Source: Pseudomonadota bacterium
GTDB lineage: Bacteria; Pseudomonadota; Gammaproteobacteria; Burkholderiales; Burkholderiaceae_C
DNA length: 64,000 nt
Direction: 5' to 3'
Assembly (NCBI GenBank): GCA_018241265.1
Contig: JAFEEF010000021.1
Location: forward strand, 125,909 to 189,908
The translations under genes and the position numbers were made by a program. The notes below the pieces were generated by a model that was not told where the DNA came from, did not search any database, and was given only the letters and a program-made list of their open reading frames with translations. Shown in pieces: positions 39,247-48,304 of this stretch; the first letter of the stretch is position 1, and each line of letters begins with the position of its first letter.

Positions 39247-42200
39247 ATGTCCATCCATGTCGCGCTGAATCACGTCACGCAGTACCGCTACGACCGGCCG
39301 ATCCATCTCGGGCCGCAGGTCGTCCGGCTGCGTCCGGCGCCGCATTCGCGCACCCGCGTGCTCAGCTACTCGATGAAGGTCGAGCCGGCCACGCACTTCA
39401 TCAACTGGCAGCAGGACCCGCAGTCGAACTACCTCGCGCGGCTGGTCTTTCCCGACAAGACCACGTCGTTCCGCATCGAGGTCGATCTGGTCGTCGAGAT
39501 GGCGGTGCTGAACCCGTTCGACTTCTTCCTCGAGCCGTCGGCCGACCAGTTCCCGTTCGCCTACGAGCCGGAGATCGCACGCGAGCTGACGCCCTATCTC
39601 GTGAGGGCGCCCGAGCTGCAGGATGCGCCGCGCTTCCAGGCCTTGCTCGCGAGCATCCCGCGCGAGCCCAAGCAGACGACCCACTTCCTCGTCGAGCTGA
39701 ACCAGCGCCTGCAGCGCGAGATCGGCTACCTCGTGCGGCTCGAGCCCGGCGTGCAGACGCCCGAAGAGACGCTGACGCTGGCAAGCGGCTCCTGCCGCGA
39801 CACCGGCTGGCTGCTCGTGCAGTTGCTGCGGCATCTCGGCCTCGCCGCACGCTTCGTGTCGGGCTACCTGATCCAGCTGAAGAGCGACGTGAAGTCGCTC
39901 GACGGCCCGAGCGGCACCGAGGTGGACTTCACCGATCTGCACGCCTGGTGCGAGGCCTACCTGCCCGGCGCCGGCTGGATCGGCCTCGATCCGACCTCGG
40001 GCCTGCTCGCCGGCGAGGGCCACATACCGCTCGCCTGCTCGCCCGAGCCGTCGTCGGCCGCGCCGGTCAGCGGCACGCTCGACGCGTGCGAGACGACCTT
40101 CGAGCACCGCATGTCGGTCGCGCGCATCTGGGAAGCGCCGCGCGTGACCCTGCCGTACACCGATGCGCAATGGGCGGCGATCGACCGCCTCGGCCGGCTC
40201 GTCGACGACGACCTGAGCGCCCACGACGTGCGCCTGACGCAAGGCGGCGAGCCGACCTTCGTGTCGGTCGACGACCGCGAAGGCGCCGAGTGGAACACCG
40301 ATGCGCTCGGCCCGACCAAGCGCATCCTCAGCGCCGACCTGATGGACAAGCTGCGCGCCAAGTACGGCGCGGGCGGGCTGCTGCATTACGGCCAGGGCAA
40401 GTGGTACCCGGGCGAGCAACTGCCGCGCTGGTCGCTCAACCTCTTCTGGCGCAAGGACCGCGAGCCGATCTGGACCCATCCCGACCTCTACGCCAGCGAG
40501 CACGAGGACTACGGCGTCACCGACCTCGAGGCGCGGCGCTTCCTCGCCGGCGTCGCGAAGAGGCTGGGGCTCGATCCGAAGTACGTGTTCCCGGCCTACG
40601 AGGACACCTGGTACTACCTGTGGCGCGAGCGCAAGCTCCCGGTCAACGTCGATCCGTTCGACGCGCGCCTTGCCGATCCGCTCGAGCGCGACCGCATCCG
40701 CAAGGTCTTCGCGCAGGGGCTCGACAAGGTCGTCGGGCATGTCCTCCCGGTCGCGCGCAGTCCGGGCGCGGGCCCGCGCTGGCAGACCGGGCCGTGGTTC
40801 CTGCGTGCCGAGCGCTGCTACCTGATCCCGGGCGATTCGGCGCTGGGCTACCGCTTGCCGCTCGATTCGCAGCCGTGGGCCGCGGCGACCGACCTGCCGT
40901 GGATCCATGCGCCCGACCAGACGCAGGCCTTCCCGCCGTTGCCGAGCTACCGGCGCCTGCGCCATGCGCATGCCGGCACCGAGCTGCCGTGGGGCAGCGG
41001 GGCGGCGACGGGACGCGCGGGCGCGGGGATGTCGCCCGGCGACGGCACGCCGGCGGGCAGCGGCTTCGGCGAGCGCTCGCGTGCCGCGCAGGCCGGGCTG
41101 TCGAACACGGCGTCGGCGGCCGCACCCGCGCCGCGCATGCCGGCGCCGTTCGAATCGGCCGGCAGCCTGACCCGCACCGCGATGAGCGCCGAGCCGCGCC
41201 ACGGCCGCCTCTACGTCTTCATGCCGCCGACCGCCGCACTCGAGGACTACCTCGAGCTCGTCGCCGCGGTCGAGGACACCGCGGTCGAGATGAAGCTGCC
41301 GGTGATCCTCGAAGGCTACGAGCCGCCGAAGGATCCGCGCCTCGCGACCTTGCGCGTCACGCCCGATCCCGGCGTGATCGAGGTCAACATCCATCCGGCC
41401 CATGGCTGGGACGAGCTCGTCGATCAGGCCACGCACCTGTACGAGGCGGCCCACGAGACGCGGCTGTCGACCGAGAAGTTCATGCTCGACGGCCGCCACA
41501 CCGGCACCGGCGGCGGCAACCACTTCGTGCTCGGCGGCGCGACCGTCGCCGATTCGCCGTTCCTGCGCCGGCCCGGCCTGCTCGCCAGCATGGTGGCCTA
41601 CTGGCACAACCATCCGGCGCTGTCGTACCTGTTCTCCGGCCTCTTCATCGGCCCGACCAGCCAGGCGCCGCGCGTCGACGAGGCGCGCAACGATTCGATC
41701 TACGAGATTGAGATCGCGTTCGCCGAACTGCGCCGCATCGTCGCCGAGCGCGACGAGTGCCCGCCGTGGCTGATCGACCGGCTGCTGCGCAACCTGCTGA
41801 TCGACGTCACCGGCAACACGCACCGCGCCGAGTTCTGCATCGACAAGCTGTACTCGCCGGATGGCCCGACCGGCCGCCTCGGGCTGCTGGAGATGCGCGC
41901 ATTCGAGATGCCGCCGCATGCGCGCATGAGCCTCGTGCAGCAGCTCCTGATGCGCTCGCTGGTGGCGCGCTTCTGGCAGCAGCCTTACCTGCCCGAAAGG
42001 CTGACGCGCTGGGGCAGCGAACTGCACGATCGGTTCATGCTGCCGCACTTCGTCTGGCAGGACCTCGGCGACGTGCTCGACGAGCAGCGCAGCGCCGGCT
42101 ACCGGCTCGATCCGGGCTGGTTCGCGCCGCACCTCGAGTTCCGCTTCCCGAAGCTCGGCGACTTCGCCGCGATGGGCGTGAAGGTCGAATTGCGCCTCGC

Positions 42201-42696
42201 GCTCGAGCCGTGGCACGTGATGGGCGAGGAGGGCGCGGTCGGCGGCACCGTGCGCTTCGTCGACTCGTCGGTCGAGCGGTTGCAACTGCACGTCACCGGC
42301 CTCGTCGGCGACCGCCATGCGATCACCTGCAACGGCCGGCTCGTGCCGCTGCAACCGACCGGTCGCGTCGGCGAGTTCGTCGGCGCGGTGCGCTACCGCG
42401 CCTGGAACCCGCCGTCGGCGCTGCATCCGTCGATCGCCGTGCATGCGCCGCTGGTGTTCGATCTGGTCGACCGCTGGATGAACCGCTCGCTCGGCGGCTG
42501 CCAATACCATGTGGCGCACCCGGGCGGCCGCAACTACGACACCTTCCCGGTCAATGCCTACGAGGCCGAGGCACGGCGCCTGGCGCGCTTCTTCCGCGTC
42601 GGCCACACGCCGGGCAGGATCGTCGCGCCGCGGGAAGAGCGCAACCCGAACTTCCCGTTCACGCTCGATCTGCGCCGCGCGCCCGCGGCGGAATGA
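39247..42696 (+). CDS. Giant transglutaminase-DUF2126 protein
   Basis: A 1149-residue protein. Residues 1-290 are a transglutaminase-like unit (beta-sandwich start HVALNHVTQYRYDRPI; catalytic Cys in GSCRDTGW near 183, His in DLHAWCEAY near 232, Asp in GLDPTSG). The rest is the large DUF2126 region with TQGGEPTFVSVDDREG, HYGQGKWYPGEQLPRW, LDGRHTGTGGGNHFVLGG and a C-terminal beta-rich part. A low-complexity Ala/Gly/Pro linker lies about 575-640. The family is known only from this type of gene set. It probably acts on a peptide made by the neighbouring ligases; this is inference. Confidence 0.92.
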   Translation: MSIHVALNHVTQYRYDRPIHLGPQVVRLRPAPHSRTRVLSYSMKVEPATHFINWQQDPQSNYLARLVFPDKTTSFRIEVDLVVEMAVLNPFDFFLEPSADQFPFAYEPEIARELTPYLVRAPELQDAPRFQALLASIPREPKQTTHFLVELNQRLQREIGYLVRLEPGVQTPEETLTLASGSCRDTGWLLVQLLRHLGLAARFVSGYLIQLKSDVKSLDGPSGTEVDFTDLHAWCEAYLPGAGWIGLDPTSGLLAGEGHIPLACSPEPSSAAPVSGTLDACETTFEHRMSVARIWEAPRVTLPYTDAQWAAIDRLGRLVDDDLSAHDVRLTQGGEPTFVSVDDREGAEWNTDALGPTKRILSADLMDKLRAKYGAGGLLHYGQGKWYPGEQLPRWSLNLFWRKDREPIWTHPDLYASEHEDYGVTDLEARRFLAGVAKRLGLDPKYVFPAYEDTWYYLWRERKLPVNVDPFDARLADPLERDRIRKVFAQGLDKVVGHVLPVARSPGAGPRWQTGPWFLRAERCYLIPGDSALGYRLPLDSQPWAAATDLPWIHAPDQTQAFPPLPSYRRLRHAHAGTELPWGSGAATGRAGAGMSPGDGTPAGSGFGERSRAAQAGLSNTASAAAPAPRMPAPFESAGSLTRTAMSAEPRHGRLYVFMPPTAALEDYLELVAAVEDTAVEMKLPVILEGYEPPKDPRLATLRVTPDPGVIEVNIHPAHGWDELVDQATHLYEAAHETRLSTEKFMLDGRHTGTGGGNHFVLGGATVADSPFLRRPGLLASMVAYWHNHPALSYLFSGLFIGPTSQAPRVDEARNDSIYEIEIAFAELRRIVAERDECPPWLIDRLLRNLLIDVTGNTHRAEFCIDKLYSPDGPTGRLGLLEMRAFEMPPHARMSLVQQLLMRSLVARFWQQPYLPERLTRWGSELHDRFMLPHFVWQDLGDVLDEQRSAGYRLDPGWFAPHLEFRFPKLGDFAAMGVKVELRLALEPWHVMGEEGAVGGTVRFVDSSVERLQLHVTGLVGDRHAITCNGRLVPLQPTGRVGEFVGAVRYRAWNPPSALHPSIAVHAPLVFDLVDRWMNRSLGGCQYHVAHPGGRNYDTFPVNAYEAEARRLARFFRVGHTPGRIVAPREERNPNFPFTLDLRRAPAAE

Positions 42697-42703
42697 CGAC
42701 GCC

Positions 42704-43348
42704 ATGACGCCGACCTCGCTGACCGCCTTCGTCGCCGCGAGCCTGCTGCTGGCGGTGACGCCCGGTCCGGGCGTCATCTACATCGTCACGCGCACCTTGG
42801 CGCAGGGTCGCGCTGCCGGCGCCGCGTCGGTGGCGGGCGTGGCCTGCGGCAACTTCGGCAACGCGCTCGGCGCATCCATCGGGCTGGCAGCGCTGCTGGC
42901 GGCGTCGGCGCTCGCCTACACGCTCGTCAAGCTCGCGGGCGCGGCCTACCTGGTCTGGCTCGGCATCCGGATGTGGCGCGCACCGTCGGCCGATGCGGCG
43001 GCTGCCGGTGCGCCGCTGCCGCCGCTGCAGCCGATGTCGCCGGGCCGGCTGTTCCGCGAAGGCTGCGTCGTCGCGCTGCTGAACCCGAAGACCGCGATCT
43101 TCTTCGCCGCCTTCCTGCCGCAGTTCATGCAGCCGGGCACGCCGCTGCTCGTGCAGGCGGTCGCACTCGGCGCCGCCTTCGTCGTGATCGCGGCCTGCAG
43201 CGACCTCGCCTATGCGCTGCTCGCGTCGCGCCTGGCCGTGCGGCTGCGCGGCGTGCGCGGCGCGGCGGCCTGGGGGCGCCGCGCGAGCGGCGCGTCGCTG
43301 ATCGCGCTCGGCGCCTACAGCGCGCTGGCGGGTCATCGTGCAGGCTGA
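42704..43348 (+). CDS. LysE/RhtB family exporter
   Basis: A 214-residue inner-membrane exporter with about six hydrophobic helices. The family signature is AVTPGPGVIYIVTRTLAQG, followed by LVKLAGAAYLVWLGIRMWR and VALLNPKTAIFFAAFLPQF. LysE/RhtB proteins export amino acids or close derivatives. It starts 7 bp after the stop of the giant transglutaminase gene and precedes the fused ATP-grasp gene, so it is embedded in the array. That suggests export of a product or by-product of the system. Confidence 0.92.
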   Translation: MTPTSLTAFVAASLLLAVTPGPGVIYIVTRTLAQGRAAGAASVAGVACGNFGNALGASIGLAALLAASALAYTLVKLAGAAYLVWLGIRMWRAPSADAAAAGAPLPPLQPMSPGRLFREGCVVALLNPKTAIFFAAFLPQFMQPGTPLLVQAVALGAAFVVIAACSDLAYALLASRLAVRLRGVRGAAAWGRRASGASLIALGAYSALAGHRAG

Positions 43349-43459
43349 AGCAGCTTTCGAGCGTTCGCACCCCGGCTTCGCGGGGGCCGCGCCCGCATGC
43401 CGCCGTGCCACACTCGCGGCCCGCCCGCGGCTGGACCGAACGCGGTGCGGCCACCCGAC

Positions 43460-45910
43460 ATGCTGAAGGATCTGCTGGCCGGCTATTCCGCCCTCGAAGG
43501 GCGTTACGACGAACTGCTCGCACGGGCCGACCAGCCGCGTCCGCACTGGGCGGCGTTCCTGCGCGCGCTCGCCGACCGGCCGGGCCAGGACGTGGCCGAC
43601 ACGCTGTCGCTGACCGAGCGGCAGATCCGCGAGCACGGCATCACCTACAACGTCTATGCCGACCCGAAGGGCGCCGACCGGCCGTGGGAGGTCGACCCGC
43701 TGCCGCTCCTGCTGTCGGCGGGCGAATGGCGCGCCATCGAAGCCGGCATCGCGCAGCGCGCCGACCTGCTGAATCGCGTGCTGGCCGACCTCTACGGCGA
43801 TCAGACGCTGCTGCGCTCGGGCGCGATCCCGCCGCCGGTGGTCTACGGCCACAGCGGCTTCCTGCATCCGCTGCTCGGCGCGCGGCCGCCGGTGCACCTG
43901 ATGCTCTATGCCGCCGACCTGGCGCGCTCGCCGGATGGCCACTGGTGGGTCGTCAGCGACCGCACGCAGGCGCCGTCGGGCGCGGGCTACGCGCTCGAGA
44001 ACCGGCTCGTCGTGTCGCGCGTCTTCCCGCAGTTGTTCCGCGACCTGCGTGTCGAGCACCTCGCGTCGTTCTTCGGCGCGCTGCGCGAGTCGGCGCTGCG
44101 CTGGGCGCCGCGCGGAGGCCCCGGCGACGGCACGCCGCTCATCGTGCTGCTGACGCCCGGCCCCTACAACGAGACCTACTTCGAGCACGCGCTCCTGGCG
44201 CGCTACCTCGGCTTCGCGCTGGTCGAAGGCAACGACCTGACGGTGCGCAACGGCTGCGTCTGGATGAAGACGGTCGACGGCCTGAAGCGCGTGCACGGGA
44301 TCCTGCGCCGTCAGGACGACGACTACTGCGATCCGCTCGAACTGCGCTCGGACTCGGCACTCGGCATCGCCGGCCTCACCGACTGCGCGCGCCGCGGCAC
44401 GGTGCTGATCGGCAACGCGCTCGGCTCGGGCGTGCTCGAGTCGGGCGCGCTGCTCGGCTACCTGCCGGCGCTCAGCGAGCGGCTGCTCGGCGAGCCGCTG
44501 CAACTGCCGTCGGTGGCCACCTGGTGGCTCGGCGAACCGGCGGCCTTCGACGATGCCTGGAAGCGCATCGACAAGCTGATCATCAAGCCGCTCGAACGCT
44601 CGGTGCGCGAGCATGCGGTGTTCGGCGCCGACCTGAGCGCGGACGAGCGCACCGTGCTGCGCGCCCGCGTCGCGTCGCGCCCGCAGCGCTACGTCGCGCA
44701 GGAGTGGGTGCACGTGTCGCAGGCGCCGGTGCTCGAGCCCGGCACGCAGGCGATGCTCGCGGCGCGCACCGTCGGCCTGCGCGTGTTCGCGGTCGCGACG
44801 CCGGGCGGCTACCGCGTGATGCCGGGCGGGTTGACGCGGGTGGCCGGCGACGAGGAGTCGCGCGTCATCGCGATGCAGCGCGGCGGCCGCTCGAAGGACA
44901 CCTGGGTGCTGTCGGATGCGCCGGTGAACGCGTCGTTCTCGCTGATCTCGACGACGGTCGGGCCGGACGACTTGGCCACGTCGCGCGGCAGCCTGCCGTC
45001 GCGTGCCGCCGAGAACCTGCACTGGTTCGGTCGCTACGGCGAACGCTGCGACAACACCGCGCGCCTGCTGCGCGTCGCGATCGCCGGCGTGCTCGAGGCC
45101 GACGCCTTGAACGTCGACAACCACGCGCCGGCATGGGTGCTCGCGCAGCGCCTCGGCGTCGTCGAGTCGCTGGACGATCCGGCCGTCGACCTGCTGCGCG
45201 CCGCGACCCATCCCGACGAGGCGCTGGCCGATCGCCTGCGGCTCCTGTCGCGCGTCGCCTTCACGTTGCGTGACCGCATGTCGGCCGACCATTGGCGCAC
45301 GCTCAATCAGCTCACGTCCGATCCGGTGTTCCGGCACGGCGCCGGCCTGCCGCTGGCCTTGGCCTGGCTCGACCGCGCGGTCACGGCGATGGTGACCCTG
45401 TCCGGCTACGTGCTCGACGGCATGACGCGCAGCGTCGGCTGGCGCTTCCTGTCGATCGGGCGGCGCGTCGAGCGGCTCGCCCACCTGAGCACGACGCTGC
45501 AGGTCGCGATCGAAGAGGGCCGCTCCCACGGGCTCGACTGGCTGCTCGAGCTGTGCGATTCGAGCGGTACCTACCGCTCGCGCTACATGGTCGCGCCCGA
45601 GTGGCTGCCGGTGCTCGACCTGCTCGTGCGCGACGAGGCCAATCCGCGCTCGATCGCGTTCCAGCTCAAGGGCCTGTCGGAGTACATCGCCAAGCTCGAG
45701 GCGAGCCATGGCCGTTTCGCGAGCGACGTGATCTCGCCCGCGCTCGCGAGCCTGAAGGCGCTCGCACCCATCGACCTCGATCCGGAGAGCCGCGCCCTCG
45801 GAGACCTGCTGGAGCAGACGCGCCGCACCGCGGCGTCGGTGTCCGACGAGCTGACCCTGAAGTTCTTCTCGCACGCGATGTCGCGCAGCGTGCTGTCGCT
45901 GGTGGCCTGA
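43460..45910 (+). CDS. Circularly permuted ATP-grasp fused to alpha-E domain
   Basis: An 816-residue fusion. The N-terminal half (about 1-480) is a type 2 permuted ATP-grasp with QIREHGITYNVYADPKG, LLTPGPYNETYFEHALLARY, LVEGNDLTVRNGCVWMKT and YVAQEWVHVSQAPVLEPG. The C-terminal half (about 515-816) is an alpha-E domain starting ENLHWFGRYGERCDNTARLL. The fusion combines the two functions that are separate genes at 36747-39167. ATG 43460 gives a good family start; a longer upstream frame adds a Pro-rich, unlikely extension. The 111 bp before it contain only a short GC-rich hairpin. Confidence 0.92.
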   Translation: MLKDLLAGYSALEGRYDELLARADQPRPHWAAFLRALADRPGQDVADTLSLTERQIREHGITYNVYADPKGADRPWEVDPLPLLLSAGEWRAIEAGIAQRADLLNRVLADLYGDQTLLRSGAIPPPVVYGHSGFLHPLLGARPPVHLMLYAADLARSPDGHWWVVSDRTQAPSGAGYALENRLVVSRVFPQLFRDLRVEHLASFFGALRESALRWAPRGGPGDGTPLIVLLTPGPYNETYFEHALLARYLGFALVEGNDLTVRNGCVWMKTVDGLKRVHGILRRQDDDYCDPLELRSDSALGIAGLTDCARRGTVLIGNALGSGVLESGALLGYLPALSERLLGEPLQLPSVATWWLGEPAAFDDAWKRIDKLIIKPLERSVREHAVFGADLSADERTVLRARVASRPQRYVAQEWVHVSQAPVLEPGTQAMLAARTVGLRVFAVATPGGYRVMPGGLTRVAGDEESRVIAMQRGGRSKDTWVLSDAPVNASFSLISTTVGPDDLATSRGSLPSRAAENLHWFGRYGERCDNTARLLRVAIAGVLEADALNVDNHAPAWVLAQRLGVVESLDDPAVDLLRAATHPDEALADRLRLLSRVAFTLRDRMSADHWRTLNQLTSDPVFRHGAGLPLALAWLDRAVTAMVTLSGYVLDGMTRSVGWRFLSIGRRVERLAHLSTTLQVAIEEGRSHGLDWLLELCDSSGTYRSRYMVAPEWLPVLDLLVRDEANPRSIAFQLKGLSEYIAKLEASHGRFASDVISPALASLKALAPIDLDPESRALGDLLEQTRRTAASVSDELTLKFFSHAMSRSVLSLVA

Positions 45911-45958
45911 GTCGCCGGAGCGAAGTCGCCTATGAAATTGCGCAGCGCAGGCGACTCG

Positions 45959-46010
45959 CTCGGAACCTGCTCAGCCTTCCAAGGCGAGCAATTTGCTCAA
46001 AGGTTCCGAG
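45959..46010 (+). repeat. Nested inverted repeat
   Basis: 10-bp perfect outer arms (45959-45968 and 46001-46010), enclosing inner 6-bp arms (45986-45991 and 45993-45998). The nested arrangement suggests a branched RNA or cruciform. Confidence 0.5.
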
Positions 46011-46094
46011 AGCATCCATGTCCCTTTCGGTGCGCGGCGATCGCGAAGAGACGATGGGCTTTCGACTGCTTGCTGCGTTGTCGCTGTTTGCAGC

Positions 46095-46133
46095 AGCCCG
46101 CCGGACTCGCCTGCCGGCCGAGACCGGCGGGCT
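46095..46133 (+). repeat. Strong GC-rich inverted repeat
   Basis: 10-bp perfect arms AGCCCGCCGG and CCGGCGGGCT with a 19-nt loop. With one mismatch (a possible G-U pair) the stem extends to about 15 bp (46090-46138). About 85 bp before the transglutaminase start at 46221. Confidence 0.5.
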
Positions 46134-46220
46134 GTTGCGCCAAGCTCAGGCCGAGCGAAGAGCAATCCCAGCTCGACCCGTTCGGTTTTTCATGACGCCG
46201 AGAGGCTGAGAGGCCAGCCC

Positions 46221-47114
46221 ATGGACCGCTACACCGTCGAGCATCAGACGCGCTATGCGTACACCGCGCCGGTGTCGCAATCGTGGCAGCTCGCCCGCCT
46301 CACGCCGCGGACGCTGCCGTGGCAACGGCTGATCTCCCACACCTTGCACATCGAGCCGGCGCCGAACGAGCGCCGCGAGGAGCGCGACAGTTTCGGCAAC
46401 ACCGTGACCCACTTCGGCCTGCACGGCTCGCATCGCCTGCTGCGCGTGCGCATGGAATGCATGGTCGAGGTCGGCGCGCGGCCGTTCGAGGCGGCTGCGC
46501 TCGCGGCCGCCGAGCCGATGGCCTGGGAGCGGGTGCGCGACCTCGTGCGGCGCGATCCCGCACACGAAGACCATCTGCTGGCGGCACGCGTTTGCGAGCC
46601 GACCGCGCTGGTGCCGCTGTCCGAGGATGCGCGCCTCTACGCGGCGCAGAGCTTCACGCCCGGCCGCGACTGGTTCGATGCCGCGCGCGAACTCACGGCG
46701 CGCATCCACGCCGACTTCGACTTCGAGCCGGGCGCGACGACCGTCAGCACGTCGGTCGACGAGGTGTTCCACCAGCGGCGCGGCGTCTGCCAGGACTTCG
46801 CGCACCTGATGCTCGCCTGCCTGCGCGGCCTGAACCTGCCGGCACGCTATGTGTCGGGCTACCTGCTGACCGAGCCGCCCCCCGGCGCGCCGCGGCTGCT
46901 CGGCGTGGACGCATCGCACGCGTGGGTGGCGGCGTATTCGCCCCAGCACGGCTGGGTCGAGTTCGATCCGACCAACGACCAGATCGCAGACCAGCGCTAC
47001 ATCACGCTCGCCTGGGGCGCCGACTTCGCCGATGTCGTGCCGCTGCGCGGCGTGATCCTCGGCGGCGGCGACCAGCGGATGGACGTCGAGGTCAGCGTGA
47101 TTCCGATCGCTTGA
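46221..47114 (+). CDS. Transglutaminase-like protein, last gene of the amidoligase array
   Basis: A 297-residue protein of the same architecture as the one at 32289: N-terminal beta-sandwich (YTVEHQTRYAYTAPVSQSWQ) and a transglutaminase core with Cys in GVCQDFAHL (about 189), His in ASHAWVAAY (about 233) and Asp in EFDPTND (about 250). ATG 46221 follows an AGAGGC site. It is separated from the fused ATP-grasp gene by 310 bp of structured non-coding DNA. It completes the usual trio of ATP-grasp, alpha-E and transglutaminase. Confidence 0.9.
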   Translation: MDRYTVEHQTRYAYTAPVSQSWQLARLTPRTLPWQRLISHTLHIEPAPNERREERDSFGNTVTHFGLHGSHRLLRVRMECMVEVGARPFEAAALAAAEPMAWERVRDLVRRDPAHEDHLLAARVCEPTALVPLSEDARLYAAQSFTPGRDWFDAARELTARIHADFDFEPGATTVSTSVDEVFHQRRGVCQDFAHLMLACLRGLNLPARYVSGYLLTEPPPGAPRLLGVDASHAWVAAYSPQHGWVEFDPTNDQIADQRYITLAWGADFADVVPLRGVILGGGDQRMDVEVSVIPIA

Positions 47115-47240
47115 GCAGCCTGAACCTGGGCAGGCCATCGCGTCGTCCGCCGCTTCGGGAAACCTCTGTGCCGGCGCGCGTCTCGCATCGGGGAAGCTCG
47201 CCGCTTCGACCACGGACCTTGCCGAAACCTCAGCCCGATC

Positions 47241-48149
47241 ATGATCCACTTCAAACGCTCGCTCATCCTGTCGACCTTCGCTGCTGCAGCGATGGCGATC
47301 TCGTCCGACGGTGCCTCCGCGCAGTCGACCGGCACGCTCGACAAGGTCAAGGCCAGCGGTTCGATGATGGTCGCCTACCGCGAGTCGTCGATCCCGTTCT
47401 CCTACCTCGGCGGCGACAGCCAGCCGACCGGCTTCGGCTGGGAGATCTGCGGCAAGATCGTCGATCAGGTCAAGAAGGCGACCGGCCGTGCCGACCTGAA
47501 GGTGCAGACCCAGGCCGTGACGTCGGCCAACCGCATCCCGCTGCTGACGAACGGCACGATAGACATCGAATGCGGCTCGACCACCAACAACAGCGAGCGC
47601 GCCAAGCAGGTCGACTTCGCGATCAACTACTTCTACACCGGCACGCGCTTCCTCGTGAAGTCGGGCTCCGGCATCAAGTCGATCGCCGATCTCAAGGGCA
47701 AGAAGGTCGTGTCGACCACCGGCACCACCAACTACCAGATCCTGCGCAAGCTGAACGCCGAGCAGAACCTCGGCTTCGAGCTGCTCGGCGCGAAGGACCA
47801 TGCCGAGTCGGCGCTGATGGTCGAGAGCGGCCGCGCCGACGCCTTCGGCATGGACGACATCCTGCTCTACGGCCTGCGCGCCAGCTCGCGCGAGCCGGCG
47901 TCGCTCGCGGTGGTCGGCGAGGCGATCCAGGTCGAGCCCTACGCGATCATGGTGCGCAAGGACGATCCGGCGTTCAAGAAGCTCGTCGACGACACGCTCG
48001 CCGGGCTGATGAAGAGCGGCGAGTTCGAAGCGCTCTACAAGAAGTGGTTCCAGTCGCCGATCCCGCCGAACAACATCAACCTCGGCGCGCCGATGAGCAA
48101 GGAACTGCAGGACAACCTGAGGGCGCTGTCGGACAAGCCGGCGACCTGA
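47241..48149 (+). CDS. Amino-acid ABC transporter substrate-binding protein (glutamate/aspartate type)
   Basis: A 302-residue periplasmic binding protein. The signal peptide (LILSTFAAAAMAISSDGASAQ) is followed by a family 3 solute-binding fold: VAYRESSIPFSY, DIECGSTTNNSERAKQVDF and GKKVVSTTGTTNYQILRKLN. It resembles GltI/DEBP. No permease or ATPase gene is nearby, so it must use subunits encoded elsewhere or act as a sensor. It lies 126 bp after the last transglutaminase gene and may supply an amino acid to that system; that link is speculation. Confidence 0.9.
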   Translation: MIHFKRSLILSTFAAAAMAISSDGASAQSTGTLDKVKASGSMMVAYRESSIPFSYLGGDSQPTGFGWEICGKIVDQVKKATGRADLKVQTQAVTSANRIPLLTNGTIDIECGSTTNNSERAKQVDFAINYFYTGTRFLVKSGSGIKSIADLKGKKVVSTTGTTNYQILRKLNAEQNLGFELLGAKDHAESALMVESGRADAFGMDDILLYGLRASSREPASLAVVGEAIQVEPYAIMVRKDDPAFKKLVDDTLAGLMKSGEFEALYKKWFQSPIPPNNINLGAPMSKELQDNLRALSDKPAT

Positions 48150-48181
48150 GGCGCGCCGTCGAAGCTCCCCCGGCCGAGGCA

Positions 48182-48210
48182 CCCCCGCGCGAGGGTGCAC
48201 TTCGCGGGGG
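48182..48210 (+). other. GC-rich hairpin after the binding-protein gene
   Basis: CCCCCGCG (48182-48189) and CGCGGGGG (48203-48210) form an 8-bp stem. No T-run follows, so it is not a standard terminator, though it may limit 3' degradation. Confidence 0.4.
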
Positions 48211-48304
48211 CGGCGGCGCGGACGGTTTCCCGACCTCGGAGCGATGGGCCGAAGCGATACCGCCCGCGACACTGTCTCCATCGACAACGACGAGGGAGAC
48301 AACG

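Larger units (their letters stand above)
45911..46220 (+). other. Structured intergenic region with three inverted repeats
   Basis: 310 bp with no convincing gene, between the fused ATP-grasp gene and the last transglutaminase gene of the array. It holds three inverted repeats. GTCGCCT/AGGCGAC lies at 45925-45931 and 45949-45955. CTCGGAACCT/AGGTTCCGAG lies at 45959-45968 and 46001-46010, enclosing a smaller palindrome GAGCAA-T-TTGCTC at 45986-45998. AGCCCGCCGG/CCGGCGGGCT lies at 46095-46104 and 46124-46133. None has a T-run. It could be a structured leader, an mRNA processing site, or a decayed repeat. Confidence 0.6.

Noticed and set aside
39232-42777. 1181-codon minus-strand open frame opposite the giant transglutaminase gene
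   Set aside because: Low-complexity composition with no motif; the plus strand has a complete transglutaminase triad and DUF2126.
32289-47114. Anbu (proteasome-like) gene expected with the amidoligase array
   Set aside because: No frame in the region has the N-terminal Thr-type Ntn-hydrolase features; it is absent from this window.
48182-48210. GC-rich hairpin as a Rho-independent terminator
   Set aside because: The stem is real but no T-run follows, so I list it only as a hairpin.
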